The position numbers were made by a program, and so were the translations under genes. DNA of 64,000 bases from Bufo bufo (lineage: Eukaryota > Chordata > Amphibia > Anura > Bufonidae). Below the pieces are notes generated by a model. That model saw only the letters and a program-made list of their open reading frames with translations, was not told where the DNA came from and did not search any database. Shown piece by piece: positions 10,891 to 20,326 of the stretch (position 1 is its first letter; every line of letters begins with the position of its first letter). Location: the NCBI RefSeq assembly GCF_905171765.1, contig NC_053390.1, positions 507,955,444 to 508,019,443 of the forward strand. Reading direction: 5' to 3'.

Positions 10891-11233
10891 GCCCACTACT
10901 AGGCTTACCCTCGCTCCTGGCTCCCGGCACAACTCAGCCAGCTAGGTCAGGGGAAGCGCTTCACCCTCTCATCACAGTTAAGCCTCTCCCATAAGTGGAA
11001 GGCTGAAAAGTCAGCCTGAATTTGTGGGAGGGGCATATTACCTTTTTAAGCTCCAGCCCCCAGCTCCTCAGGGCGCTTCTGTTCACACCCACCCACCCCC
11101 CCTGTTCTCAAACACTCCCTTTTAGGGTATGCCCACTACTAGGCTTACCCTCGCTCCTGGCTCCCGGCACAACTCAGCCAGCTAGGTCAGGGGAAGCGCT
11201 TCACCCTCTCATCACAGTTAAGCCTCTCCCATA
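10891..11233 (+). repeat. Split direct repeats B1-A2-B2
   Basis: B1 (10891-10993) and B2 (11131-11233) are 103-bp copies beginning GCCCACTACTAGGCTTACC and ending CTCTCCCATA. A2 (10994-11087) lies directly after B1, so the B1/A2 junction ATA-AGTGG has the form expected of a closed-circle junction. A 43-bp C-rich spacer separates A2 from B2. The whole block recurs at 13953-14295 in the tandem duplicate. Confidence 0.85.
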
Positions 11234-13053
11234 AAGAAAGGGTTAACAGCCAAAGAAAACTCTATATTTATGGCCCTGATTCTGTAGTTTACAGAAATAC
11301 CCCATATGTGGTCGTAAACTGCTGTACGGGCACACGACAGGGCGCAGAAGGAAAGGAATGCCATACGGTTTTTGGAAGGCAGATTTGCTGGACTGTTTTT
11401 TTTTACACCATGTCCCATTTGAAGCCCCCCTGATGCACCCCTAGAGTAGAAACTCCAAAAAAGTGACCCCATTTTAGAAACTACGGGATAGGGTGGAAGT
11501 TTTGCTGGTACTAGTTTAGGGTACATATGATTTTTGCTTGCTCTATATTACACTTTTTGTGAGGCAAGATAACAAGAAATAGCTGTTTTGGCGCCGTTTT
11601 TATTTTTTGTTATTTACAACATTCATCTGACAGGTTAGATCATGTGGTATTTTTATAGACCAGGTTGTTACGGACGCGGCGATACCTAATATGTATACTT
11701 TTTATTTTATTTATGTAAGTTTTACACAATGATTTCATTTTTGAAGCCAAAAAAATCATGTTTTAGTGTTTACATAGTCTGAGAGCCATAAGTTTTTGGG
11801 CGATTACCTTTGGTAGGGTATGATTTTTGTGGGATGAGATGATGAGATGGTTTTATTGGCACTATTTTGGGGTGCGTGTGACTTTTTGATCACTTGCTAT
11901 TACACTTTTTGTGATGTAAGGTGACAAAAAATGGTTTATTTAGCAGTTTTTATTTTAAATTTTTTACGGTGTTTATCTGAGGGGTTAGATCATGTGATAT
12001 TTTTATAGAGCCGGTCGATACGGACGCGGCGATACCTAATATGTATACTTTTTTTTATTTAAGTTTTACACAATAACAGCTTTTTTAAAACAAAAAAAAT
12101 GATGTTTTAGTGTCTCCATATTCTGAGCCATAGTTTTTTTATTTTTTGGGCGATTGTCTCAGGTAGGGGCTCATTTTTTGCGGGATGAGGTGACGGTTAG
12201 ATTGGTACTATTTTGGTGGGCAAACGCCTTTTTGATAGCTTGCTGTTGTACTTTTGTGATGTAAGGTGACCAAAAAATTGTTTATTTAGCACAGTTTTTA
12301 TTTTTTATTTTTTACAGTGTTCATCTGAGGGGGTTAGGTCATGTGATATGTTTATAGACCCGGTCGATTCGGACACGGCGATACCTAATATGTATACTTT
12401 TTTTTCCCCCTATTTTTTACCAATTTTTTTTAACTTTATTTCGGGAAAATGATGTTTTTGTTTATTTTTTACTTTCAACTTTTAATTTTTTGGGGGGAAA
12501 ACTTTATTTTTTCAACTTTTTTTTCACTTAATTTTTTGTCCCACTTTGGGACTTTAACTTTTGGGGGTCTAATCCTTTACAATGCATTCCAATACTTCTG
12601 TATTGGAATGCATTGGCTGTATGAGTAATACTGTGTGTATTACTCATACAGCTTCCGGCCTGTGAGATCCAGGGGGCTGGATCTCACAGGCACGTCACAG
12701 GAAGGCAGCGCAATGCCTTCCTTAGACATCGCGCTGCCTTCCATGCCATCGGGTCCCCCCTACAGCCGCATGGGGACCCGATGGCACCGCCCGCCACTGC
12801 AATAGGTAAAAGCCGCAAACCGCAGGTTTGAATTGACCTGCGGTTTGCGGCGATCACTGACATGGGGGGTTACGGGACCCCCCCAGGCATTTAGCCGAGG
12901 TGCCTGCTCAATGATTTGAGCAGGCACCGGCTTCCGAACATCGCCCACCGCGCGGCAGTGATCAGAAATACACAGGGCATACAGGTACGCCCTGTGTCCT
13001 TAAGTACCAGGACATAAGGGCGTACCTATACGCCCTGTGTCCTGAAGAGGTAA
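11234..13053. mobile_element. Right half of the same TTAA-type element
   Basis: Resumes with AAGAAAGGGTTAACAGCC, matching the uninterrupted paralogous unit at 5676-5700. Three diverged repeats of about 350 bp follow (each with GGACGCGGCGATACCTAATA or a close variant at about 11672, 12021 and 12373), then perfect hairpins at 12580-12655, 12660-12695, 12745-12785 and 12905-12935. It ends CCTGTGTCCTGAAGAGGTAA, whose complement resembles the left end (AGGACACAG). No coding sequence. Confidence 0.5.
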
Positions 13054-13308
13054 AAAAAAAAATTTCCTTATTTTCCTCCCCAAAAACCTACGTGCGTCTT
13101 ATTGGCCGGTGCGTCTTATAGGGCGAAAAATACGTTACTCATTAAGGGGTTCTATATACCTGTTTCCACAAAATACTGATAGAGGGGATTGATATACCGG
13201 CTTCCACCAAATATTTATTGAGGCCTGCGATACAACGGCTTCTACCAAATATTGATTAAGGAGTTTGATATATTGGTTTCCAGCAAGAGATGTATTGATA
13301 TATTGGTT

Positions 13309-16300
13309 TCTCCGGCGAGATGTTGGGCGTCTCTCGCCCGCGCTGGATGGATTTCCTTTTGGCCACTCTCCTAGTTGATCATTAAGGCAGCCATGTATCT
13401 CGGGTTTTACGGGTTCCTCAGGCCAGGTGAGTTCACCAGCACCTCCCCTAAGCGTCAGGGGTCGCAGGCGCGACAGTTGTCCTGGGCCCGTGTCCATTTC
13501 ATCCTCTGGCTCCCTTCCACGAAGGCCAATCAGCATGGACCTCCCTCCGAGGCCAGGTTTTAAAACCTCCAACGATTGGTGGCCAGTCATGGTCCCTGTC
13601 AATTGCTGGCCCTGTTGCAAGATGCCTTCCCTGAGGCCTCGCTGCTTCCTTGGCATGGGGGGGGCCCCCTGTCGTCAATCTAGTTTGTGTCTCACATCAG
13701 AACGCTGGCCTCAGGTCTCGGTTATAACCCGCTGGCCATCACAGGACACTCGCTCCGAACCGGAGCCACGTCCTCAGCATCAAAACGGGGTCCCGGCGCA
13801 CGTGATTAAATGCATGGGTAGGTGGCGCTCTTCTTGCTTCACGTGATACATCCCGAACCCGCATGTTGAGATTTCCCAGGCATTTTGTAATCTTGCTCTC
13901 TGGGTGGTATTAAAGGCTTTTGGTCACTACTCTGCTCTCCTCGTTTATTTTTGCCCACTACTAGGCTTACCCTCGCTCCTGGCTCCCGGCACAACTCAGC
14001 CAGCTAGGTCAGGGGAAGCGCTTCACCCTCTCATCACAGTTAAGCCTCTCCCATAAGTGGAAGGCTGAAAAGTCAGCCTGAATTTGTGGGAGGGGCATAT
14101 TACCTTTTTAAGCTCCAGCCCCCAGCTCCTCAGGGCGCTTCTGTTCACACCCCCCCCCCCCCCCTGTTCTCAAACACTCCCTTTTAGGGTATGCCCACTA
14201 CTAGGCTTACCCTCGCTCCTGGCTCCCGGCACAACTCAGCCAGCTAGGTCAGGGGAAGCGCTTCACCCTCTCATCACAGTTAAGCCTCTCCCATAAAGAA
14301 AGGGTTAACAGCCAAAGAAAACTCTATATTTATGGCCCTGATTCTGTAGTTTACAGAAATACCCCATATGTGGTCGTAAACTGCTGTACGGGCACACGAC
14401 AGGGCGCAGAAGGAAAGGAATGCCATACGGTTTTTGGAAGGCAGATTTGCTGGACTGTTTTTTTTTACACCATGTCCCATTTGAAGCCCCCCTGATGCAC
14501 CCCTAGAGTAGAAACTCCAAAAAAGTGACCCCATTTTAGAAACTACGGGATAGGGTGGAAGTTTTGCTGGTACTAGTTTAGGGTACATATGATTTTTGCT
14601 TGCTCTATATTACACTTTTTGTGAGGCAAGATAACAAGAAATAGCTGTTTTGGCGCCGTTTTTATTTTTTGTTATTTACAACATTCATCTGACAGGTTAG
14701 ATCATGTGGTATTTTTATAGACCAGGTTGTTACGGACGCGGCGATACCTAATATGTATACTTTTTATTTTATTTATGTAAGTTTTACACAATGATTTCAT
14801 TTTTGAAGCCAAAAAAATCATGTTTTAGTGTTTACATAGTCTGAGAGCCATAAGTTTTTGGGCGATTACCTTTGGTAGGGTATGATTTTTGTGGGATGAG
14901 ATGATGAGATGGTTTTATTGGCACTATTTTGGGGTGCGTGTGACTTTTTGATCACTTGCTATTACACTTTTTGTGATGTAAGGTGACAAAAAATGGTTTA
15001 TTTAGCAGTTTTTATTTTAAATTTTTTACGGTGTTTATCTGAGGGGTTAGATCATGTGATATTTTTATAGAGCCGGTCGATACGGACGCGGCGATACCTA
15101 ATATGTATACTTTTTTTTATTTAAGTTTTACACAATAACAGCTTTTTTAAAACAAAAAAAATGATGTTTTAGTGTCTCCATATTCTGAGCCATAGTTTTT
15201 TTATTTTTTGGGCGATTGTCTCAGGTAGGGGCTCATTTTTTGCGGGATGAGGTGACGGTTAGATTGGTACTATTTTGGTGGGCAAACGCCTTTTTGATAG
15301 CTTGCTGTTGTACTTTTGTGATGTAAGGTGACCAAAAAATTGTTTATTTAGCACAGTTTTTATTTTTTATTTTTTACAGTGTTCATCTGAGGGGGTTAGG
15401 TCATGTGATATGTTTATAGACCCGGTCGATTCGGACACGGCGATACCTAATATGTATACTTTTTTTTCCCCCTATTTTTTACCAATTTTTTTTAACTTTA
15501 TTTCGGGAAAATGATGTTTTTGTTTATTTTTTACTTTCAACTTTTAATTTTTTGGGGGGAAAACTTTATTTTTTCAACTTTTTTTCACTTAATTTTTTGT
15601 CCCACTTTGGGACTTTAACTTTTGGGGGTCTAATCCTTTACAATGCATTCCAATACTTCTGTATTGGAATGCATTGGCTGTATGAGTAATACTGTGTGTA
15701 TTACTCATACAGCTTCCGGCCTGTGAGATCCAGGGGGCTGGATCTCACAGGCACGTCACAGGAAGGCAGCGCAATGCCTTCCTTAGACATCGCGCTGCCT
15801 TCCATGCCATCGGGTCCCCCCTACAGCCGCATGGGGACCCGATGGCACCGCCCGCCACTGCAATAGGTAAAAGCCGCAAACCGCAGGTTTGAATTGACCT
15901 GCGGTTTGCGGCGATCACTGACATGGGGGGTTACGGGACCCCCCCAGGCATTTAGCCGAGGTGCCTGCTCAATGATTTGAGCAGGCACCGGCTTCCGAAC
16001 ATCGCCCACCGCGCGGCAGTGATCAGAAATACACAGGGCATACAGGTACGCCCTGTGTCCTTAAGTACCAGGACATAAGGGCGTACCTATACGCCCTGTG
16101 TCCTGAAGAGGTAAAAAAAAAAATTTCCTTATTTTCCTCCCCAAAAACCTACGTGCGTCTTATTGGCCGGTGCGTCTTATAGGGCGAAAAATACGTTACT
16201 CATTAAGGGGTTCTATATACCTGTTTCCACAAAATACTGATAGAGGGGATTGATATACCGGCTTCCACCAAATATTTATTGAGGCCTGCGATACAACGGC

Positions 16301-16347
16301 TTCTACCAAATATTGATTAAGGAGTTTGATATATTGGTTTCCAGCAA
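13309..16347. repeat. Tandem duplication, copy 2 (3,039 bp)
   Basis: A second copy of 10247-13286, holding a second set of the YR fragment (13375-13846), B1-A2-B2 (13953-14295), the TTAA-element right half (14296-16115) and the MITE right terminus ending at 16201. The 22 bp before it (13287-13308) are filler: GAGATG plus a copy of TGATATATTGGTT from 40 bp upstream. Near identity means a very recent event or an assembly artefact. Confidence 0.95.
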
Positions 16348-16470
16348 ATACTAATTAAGGGGTTCTATATACCTGTTTCCACAAAATACTGATAGAGGGG
16401 ATTGATATTCCACCAAATATTGATTGAGGCCTGCAATATACCTGCTTCCACAAATACTGCTCTTCTATAG
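16202..16470. repeat. 38-bp satellite, continuation
   Basis: CTCATTAAGGGGTTCTATAT resumes the satellite of 1-605 exactly where the composite MITE interrupted it; about seven units follow, ending CTTCCACAAATACTGC. A short first segment of the same satellite lies at 13140-13286. Confidence 0.85.
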
Positions 16471-16491
16471 GGACTTTGTCACAGGGTCATT

Positions 16492-18006
16492 TTGAAAATG
16501 ACAGGCAGAGGAAGAGGCAGGCCATTCCGCAGGGGTGGTAGGGGTCAGGCAGGTGCATCAGGCTGGAGACTAAGTGGGAAGTTGGAGAAGGTGCTTGCGA
16601 TTACGTCAAAGGGCGCACGAGAGTTGGTTGAGTGGCTCACTCAGCCTTCGGCTTCTGCACCTTCCTCATCCTTTGTATCTGCACCCTCCTCACTCTCTGC
16701 TGTGTGCACCCCCAAAGACACCACCACAACCATAGCCCCTCCACTCAAGTCAGAGTTCCCCAAGCTCCCCAGAACCTATTCGACGTGCCAGGTGAGACGT
16801 TGCCATGCTGTGCTGCGGCTGTTGTGCCTGGAAGCCAAGAGCCACACTGGTCCTGCACTGCTTTCAGCTCTGCAGTCACAGGCCGATCAGTGGCTAACCC
16901 CGCTTAATTTGACAGTTGGTAAAGTGGTGTGCGACAACGCTGCCAATCTGCTGAGCGCACTGAAACAGGGAAAAATTACACACGTGCCGTGCATGAGATC
17001 ACCAAACTGGTCAGTCGTAGCCAGGGCGCCATCAGTGACATCGTACCTTGCGCCTTCTTTCTGGAGGATGCATTGTGTCGTGTCATTGATCAAGCTGTCG
17101 AGAAGCAGGAGCTGAAAGATGAGGAAGTCGCAATGCTGAATGAATTCCCAGGGGGGCTACGCCATCTGAGACAAGTCAGCAGGAGTCTGAAGAGGATTCA
17201 GAGGAGGATGGTGCCTGGGGGGAGGAGGAGGAGCAAGAAGAGCAGGCTTTAAACTCTTCGGGGATCCCTGGGGTTGTCCATGGATGGGGGAAGGAGACCG
17301 AGGATGACATTCTCCTGGGCGATGAGCAGGAGCCAGGGCGCTCCACCGCTTCCAATTTAGTGCAAATGGGGGCCTTCATGCTCCAGTGTTTGAAGAGGGA
17401 CCCCCGTATAAAAAGCATAAAGGGCAAGGACCAGTACTGGGTGGTAACGTATTTAGACCCCCGGTACAAACACAAAATGGCAGACATGTTACCAGCATTA
17501 CAGAGGGCTGTCAGAATGCAGCATTTCCAGGCCTTGCTGTGAGAGATGCTGCATTCTGCTGTTGCGGGCGCTGGCAGAGGAATTTCCACCAACAGAGAAA
17601 CAGTTGCGGGTACCAGTCCTACCGCGCATGCAAGAAGAGGGCAGTGTTGGTCACTTCGGATATGAGATCATTCTTAAAGGCAACCCATCGACAGCCGCCC
17701 TCCGGATCCAGCCTCAGGGAACGCCTAGACCAACAGGTGTCCGACTACATCGGGTTAACGGCCAATGTTGACGCTCTGAGAAGCGAGGAACCCCTGGACT
17801 ACTGGGTGTGCAGGCTTGACCTGTGGCCAGAGCTGGCAACATTTGCCATGGAACTCTTGGCTTGCCCCTTGTCGAGTGTCCTGTCCGAAAGGACGTTCAG
17901 CACAGCAGGGGGGATAAGCTCACGACAGTGTGGACTACCTTACATTTCTAAAATTGAATGAGGCATGGATCTCGGAGGAATTCAACACCTGTGATGAGCA
18001 CGTTTA
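16492..18006 (+). pseudogene. hAT-superfamily transposase, frameshifted remnant
   Basis: hAT transposases are RNase H-fold DDE enzymes with a C-terminal dimerisation domain. Here the frame changes several times. VVCDNAANLLSAL (a hAT catalytic-Asp neighbourhood) and HVPCM appear near 16922-16992. YLDPRYKHKMADML is at about 17448-17490. The dimerisation signature SSVLSERTFSTAGGI is at about 17871-17917, and VDYLTFLKLNEAWI runs to a stop at 18004-18006. The first frame (from ATG 16492) begins with a Gly/Arg-rich stretch, not an obvious zinc-finger BED domain. At least three frame breaks make this inactive. Upstream lies the 38-bp satellite; downstream, the 3' terminal region. Confidence 0.8.
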
Positions 18007-18672
18007 GTTGAATTTACTCATGCCAGCCCACACATATCCACCACCACCCAGAACAAAGACTGGTCCCTGTCTTATGTAAATACAGCGGCATAAAAGGCTT
18101 TTTATATCCGTTGAATGTCTAATGTTTGGGGCCTGTACTTCACTGGCCTGCAGTAAAGTTGATATCCAATGACCGTCTAATATGCCTCAAGTTACATAAT
18201 CACTTGATGTTTTCTGTACGGTGAATGCCTAATGTTTGGGGCCTGTACTCCAGTGGGCTACAGTAAAATTGTTATTCAGTGACCGCGTAATGTACCTCGA
18301 GCCACATAATCACAATTTCAGGTGAGTGCTTAATTTTAGGGGCGGTTCTCCCTTGGCCTAAAATATAAAAAATTCTAGGCTCCAGCAGGGCACATTTTTG
18401 AGAATTTCCCTTTAAGACGCATAAAAATGACCCATGATTAAAATACATATTTTTTGTGGGAATTTTTGTCATTGATCCCCTTCTAGGATGTCACTGTCTA
18501 TTTTGTGGGACTATTTGTGCACTTCTAGTAAGTATTTGGTGGGTGCAAATGTGACCTGAAGGTTTTTCAGGTTGACCTGCCATTAAAGTGAATGGGGCCC
18601 GCTGCGAACTTGCGGTTTGCGAACATTTGATCGCGTTCGCAAATCATTCCGGCCGATGTTCGTCCATCACTA
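18007..18672 (+). mobile_element. hAT 3' terminal region with inverted terminus
   Basis: A block of about 110 bp is duplicated (18113-18215 and 18216-18315; shared CTAATGTTTGGGGCCTGTAC and ACATAATCAC). The region ends GTTCGTCCATCACTAC, which, reverse complemented, is the GTAGTGATGGACGAAC-type terminus I associate with frog hAT elements. The matching 5' end would lie before position 1. Confidence 0.5.
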
Positions 18673-19261
18673 CTTCTGAGCGCTGAGTGCACTTTTCCTC
18701 CTGGGGCTGCTGGAGTTCACTGCCCTTGAGCGCAGCGCTGCAGGGTTATGGAAATCCGGCCGCGTTCGATCTCGACTTCCCGCACTGCAGGCGTGCGCAC
18801 GCACGCCTGCAGTCAAGTCCACATAAGCTGGCGCGGTGATATGACATCACAGCACCAGCCCGCGCATCCTGGCGCGCACTTCCAGGCGGGGGATGATTTG
18901 AATCTCCAACCTGTAAAGCGCCGGAGATATGTGACACATAGGGGCAGAGGAACTCTTTGTTCCCCTGTTATGTAAAGCATCTTTGCCCTTGCCGGAGATG
19001 CTATCAAAGGGCAGATAATCTCTATTGATCCCCTGTCCTTTGAAGCGACCTGAAACTGGACATGACTGCCCAGTCACCTAGGTGTCACTTCCCTCCTGCA
19101 GACGCGCTGGAATGCGCCTGCAGGAGGATTAGGCTTGGGGGGGGGGGGGCACCCATGATGGGGGTTGATTACTGGCCACATTTAGGTCTATATAAGTATA
19201 TACATACATATAGATAATTGGGGCATATCTCTCTCTCTCTATATATATATATATATACATA
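18673..19261. other. Non-coding stretch with GC hairpins and microsatellite
   Basis: No gene. A near-perfect hairpin CTGCAGGCGTGCGCACGCACGCCTGCAG lies near 18784-18813 and another, CTCCTGCAGACGCG...CGCCTGCAGGAG, near 19093-19126. A G12 run is followed by TATATA, TACATA and CTCTCT repeats from 19190 to 19259, which host the Tc1 insertion at 19262. Confidence 0.6.
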
Positions 19262-19607
19262 CAGTACAGACCAAAAGTTTGGACACACCTTCTCATTCAA
19301 AGAGTTTTCTTTATTTTCATGACTATGAAGGCATCAAAACTATGAATTAACACATGTGGAATTATATACATAACAAACAAGTGTGAAACAACTGAAAATA
19401 TTCATAGTCATATGAATAGTCATATTCTAGGTTCTTCAAAGTAGCCACCTTTTGCTTTGATTACTGCTTTGCACACTCTTGGCATTCTCTTGATGAGCTT
19501 CAAGAGGTAGTCCCCTGAAATGGTCTTCCAACAGTCTTGAAGGAGTTCCCAGAGATGCTTAGCACTTGTTGGCCCTTTTGCCCTCACTCTGCGGTCCAGC
19601 TCACCCC

Positions 19608-20298
19608 TGTCACGGGGTTCCGAAGGTGCACTCGGTCCCCCATTGCCCGCAGAACTGTTGCTTAGCTTTTGGAATGAGGTTCTGTGTTTGACCTCATTCC
19701 CAGGGCGGCTTTACTAGCTGGGTGGCTCCCTGCTCCTAGTCTGCCTTGAGCGCCGAGCTGATCACTCGGTGCTCGACTGGTTGGTCTGTCGGTTATGTGA
19801 TGCTGGCCACGTTACATGACCCTCACTCCCCACTATAAATACAGGCAGCCTGCTGGCTACAGGTTGCCTGTTAATTTCTAGGTTCCTGGCTGTTTGTTGG
19901 ACTACTGAATATTTACCTGATCCTGTTCCCTGACGATCCTCTGCCTGCTCCTCCTGTACTGCGCATACATCCTGGTATTGTGACCTCGGCTCCCACCTGA
20001 CTACTCTCTTAGGACTCCTCTTGTACTTCGCTACTCTCCTGGTATTTGACCCCGGCTTCTCCTGACCATTCTTTGCTTAATCCGTTGTACTGCGTAGCTC
20101 TCTTGGTTCTGACCGGGTCCATTCATGTTCCGTATTTTGTCTTGTCTGTCTTCCCTGCACATATCCTAAGTTAGGGATTGCCGTCCAGTTGTCCCCTGTC
20201 ATCAGGACTCGTGAGGCAAGTAGGCAGGGCCAGGGGTGAGGGTGGAGCGCAGTGGTCACTACCCTTCCCCCTGTGTGTGTGTGGACGTGACCGTTACA
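19608..20298 (+). repeat. Gypsy 1 5' LTR
   Basis: Begins TGTCACGGGGTTCCGAAGG and ends GACGTGACCGTTACA, 691 bp. A CACTATAAATAC promoter-like box lies at about 19832-19843. The sequence after it (GATTAACAGGCCCAATAACC) does not begin with TGG, so the primer-binding site is unclear; self-priming, known in some chromoviruses, is possible. Confidence 0.95.
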
Positions 20299-20326
20299 GA
20301 TTAACAGGCCCAATAACCACTGTATC

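Larger units (their letters stand above)
6076..11233 (+). mobile_element. Ngaro-like tyrosine-recombinase retrotransposon, minisatellite-bearing
   Basis: The element has split direct repeats in the order A1 (6076-6168), interior, B1 (10891-10993), A2 (10994-11087), B2 (11131-11233). This arrangement is characteristic of Ngaro-type YR retrotransposons, which replicate through a circle and leave no target duplication. Consistent with that, the host repeat is cut cleanly: TTTTACA on the left and AAGAAAGGG on the right rejoin to match the intact unit TTACAAAGCAAGGG at 5676-5690. The interior carries hairpins, two 34-bp minisatellite arrays and a decayed tyrosine recombinase. I see no gag, RT or RNase H, so this copy is non-autonomous. 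Confidence 0.8.
606..13139. mobile_element. Composite MITE with CGTATTTTTCGCCC termini (12.5 kb, internally nested)
   Basis: The left end reads CCGTATTTTTCGCCCCATAA and the right end, reverse complemented, reads ACGTATTTTTCGCCCTATAA, giving terminal inverted repeats that continue into AGACGCAC. The intact satellite at about 448-470 supplies the empty site AGCAAATACTCATTAAGG; comparing it with both flanks gives a TA target duplication. No transposase for this family is visible inside. Nearly all of the length comes from later insertions and minisatellite growth. A TA duplication fits the Tc1/mariner group but does not prove it. Confidence 0.65.
10247..13286. repeat. Tandem duplication, copy 1 (3,040 bp)
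   Basis: Matches 13309-16347 at a constant offset of 3,062, falling to 3,061 after a T run near 12530. The only differences I noticed are a C-run/ACCC change at 11088-11100 and that T-run indel. The copy spans the end of the YR remnant, B1-A2-B2, the right half of the TTAA element, the right terminus of the composite MITE and the first satellite units. Confidence 0.95.

Noticed and set aside
10247..16347. The 3-kb direct repeats as LTRs of one element
   Set aside because: They are adjacent with only 22 bp between, span pieces of three elements, and lack TG...CA limits or target duplications.
16492..17252. Possible host gene with a Gly/Arg-rich N-terminus
   Set aside because: Downstream hAT motifs, frameshifts and flanking satellite indicate a transposase remnant.
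20299..20326. tRNA primer-binding site after the Gypsy 1 5' LTR
   Set aside because: Sequence starts GATTAACAGG rather than TGG; no tRNA 3' end match I could support.
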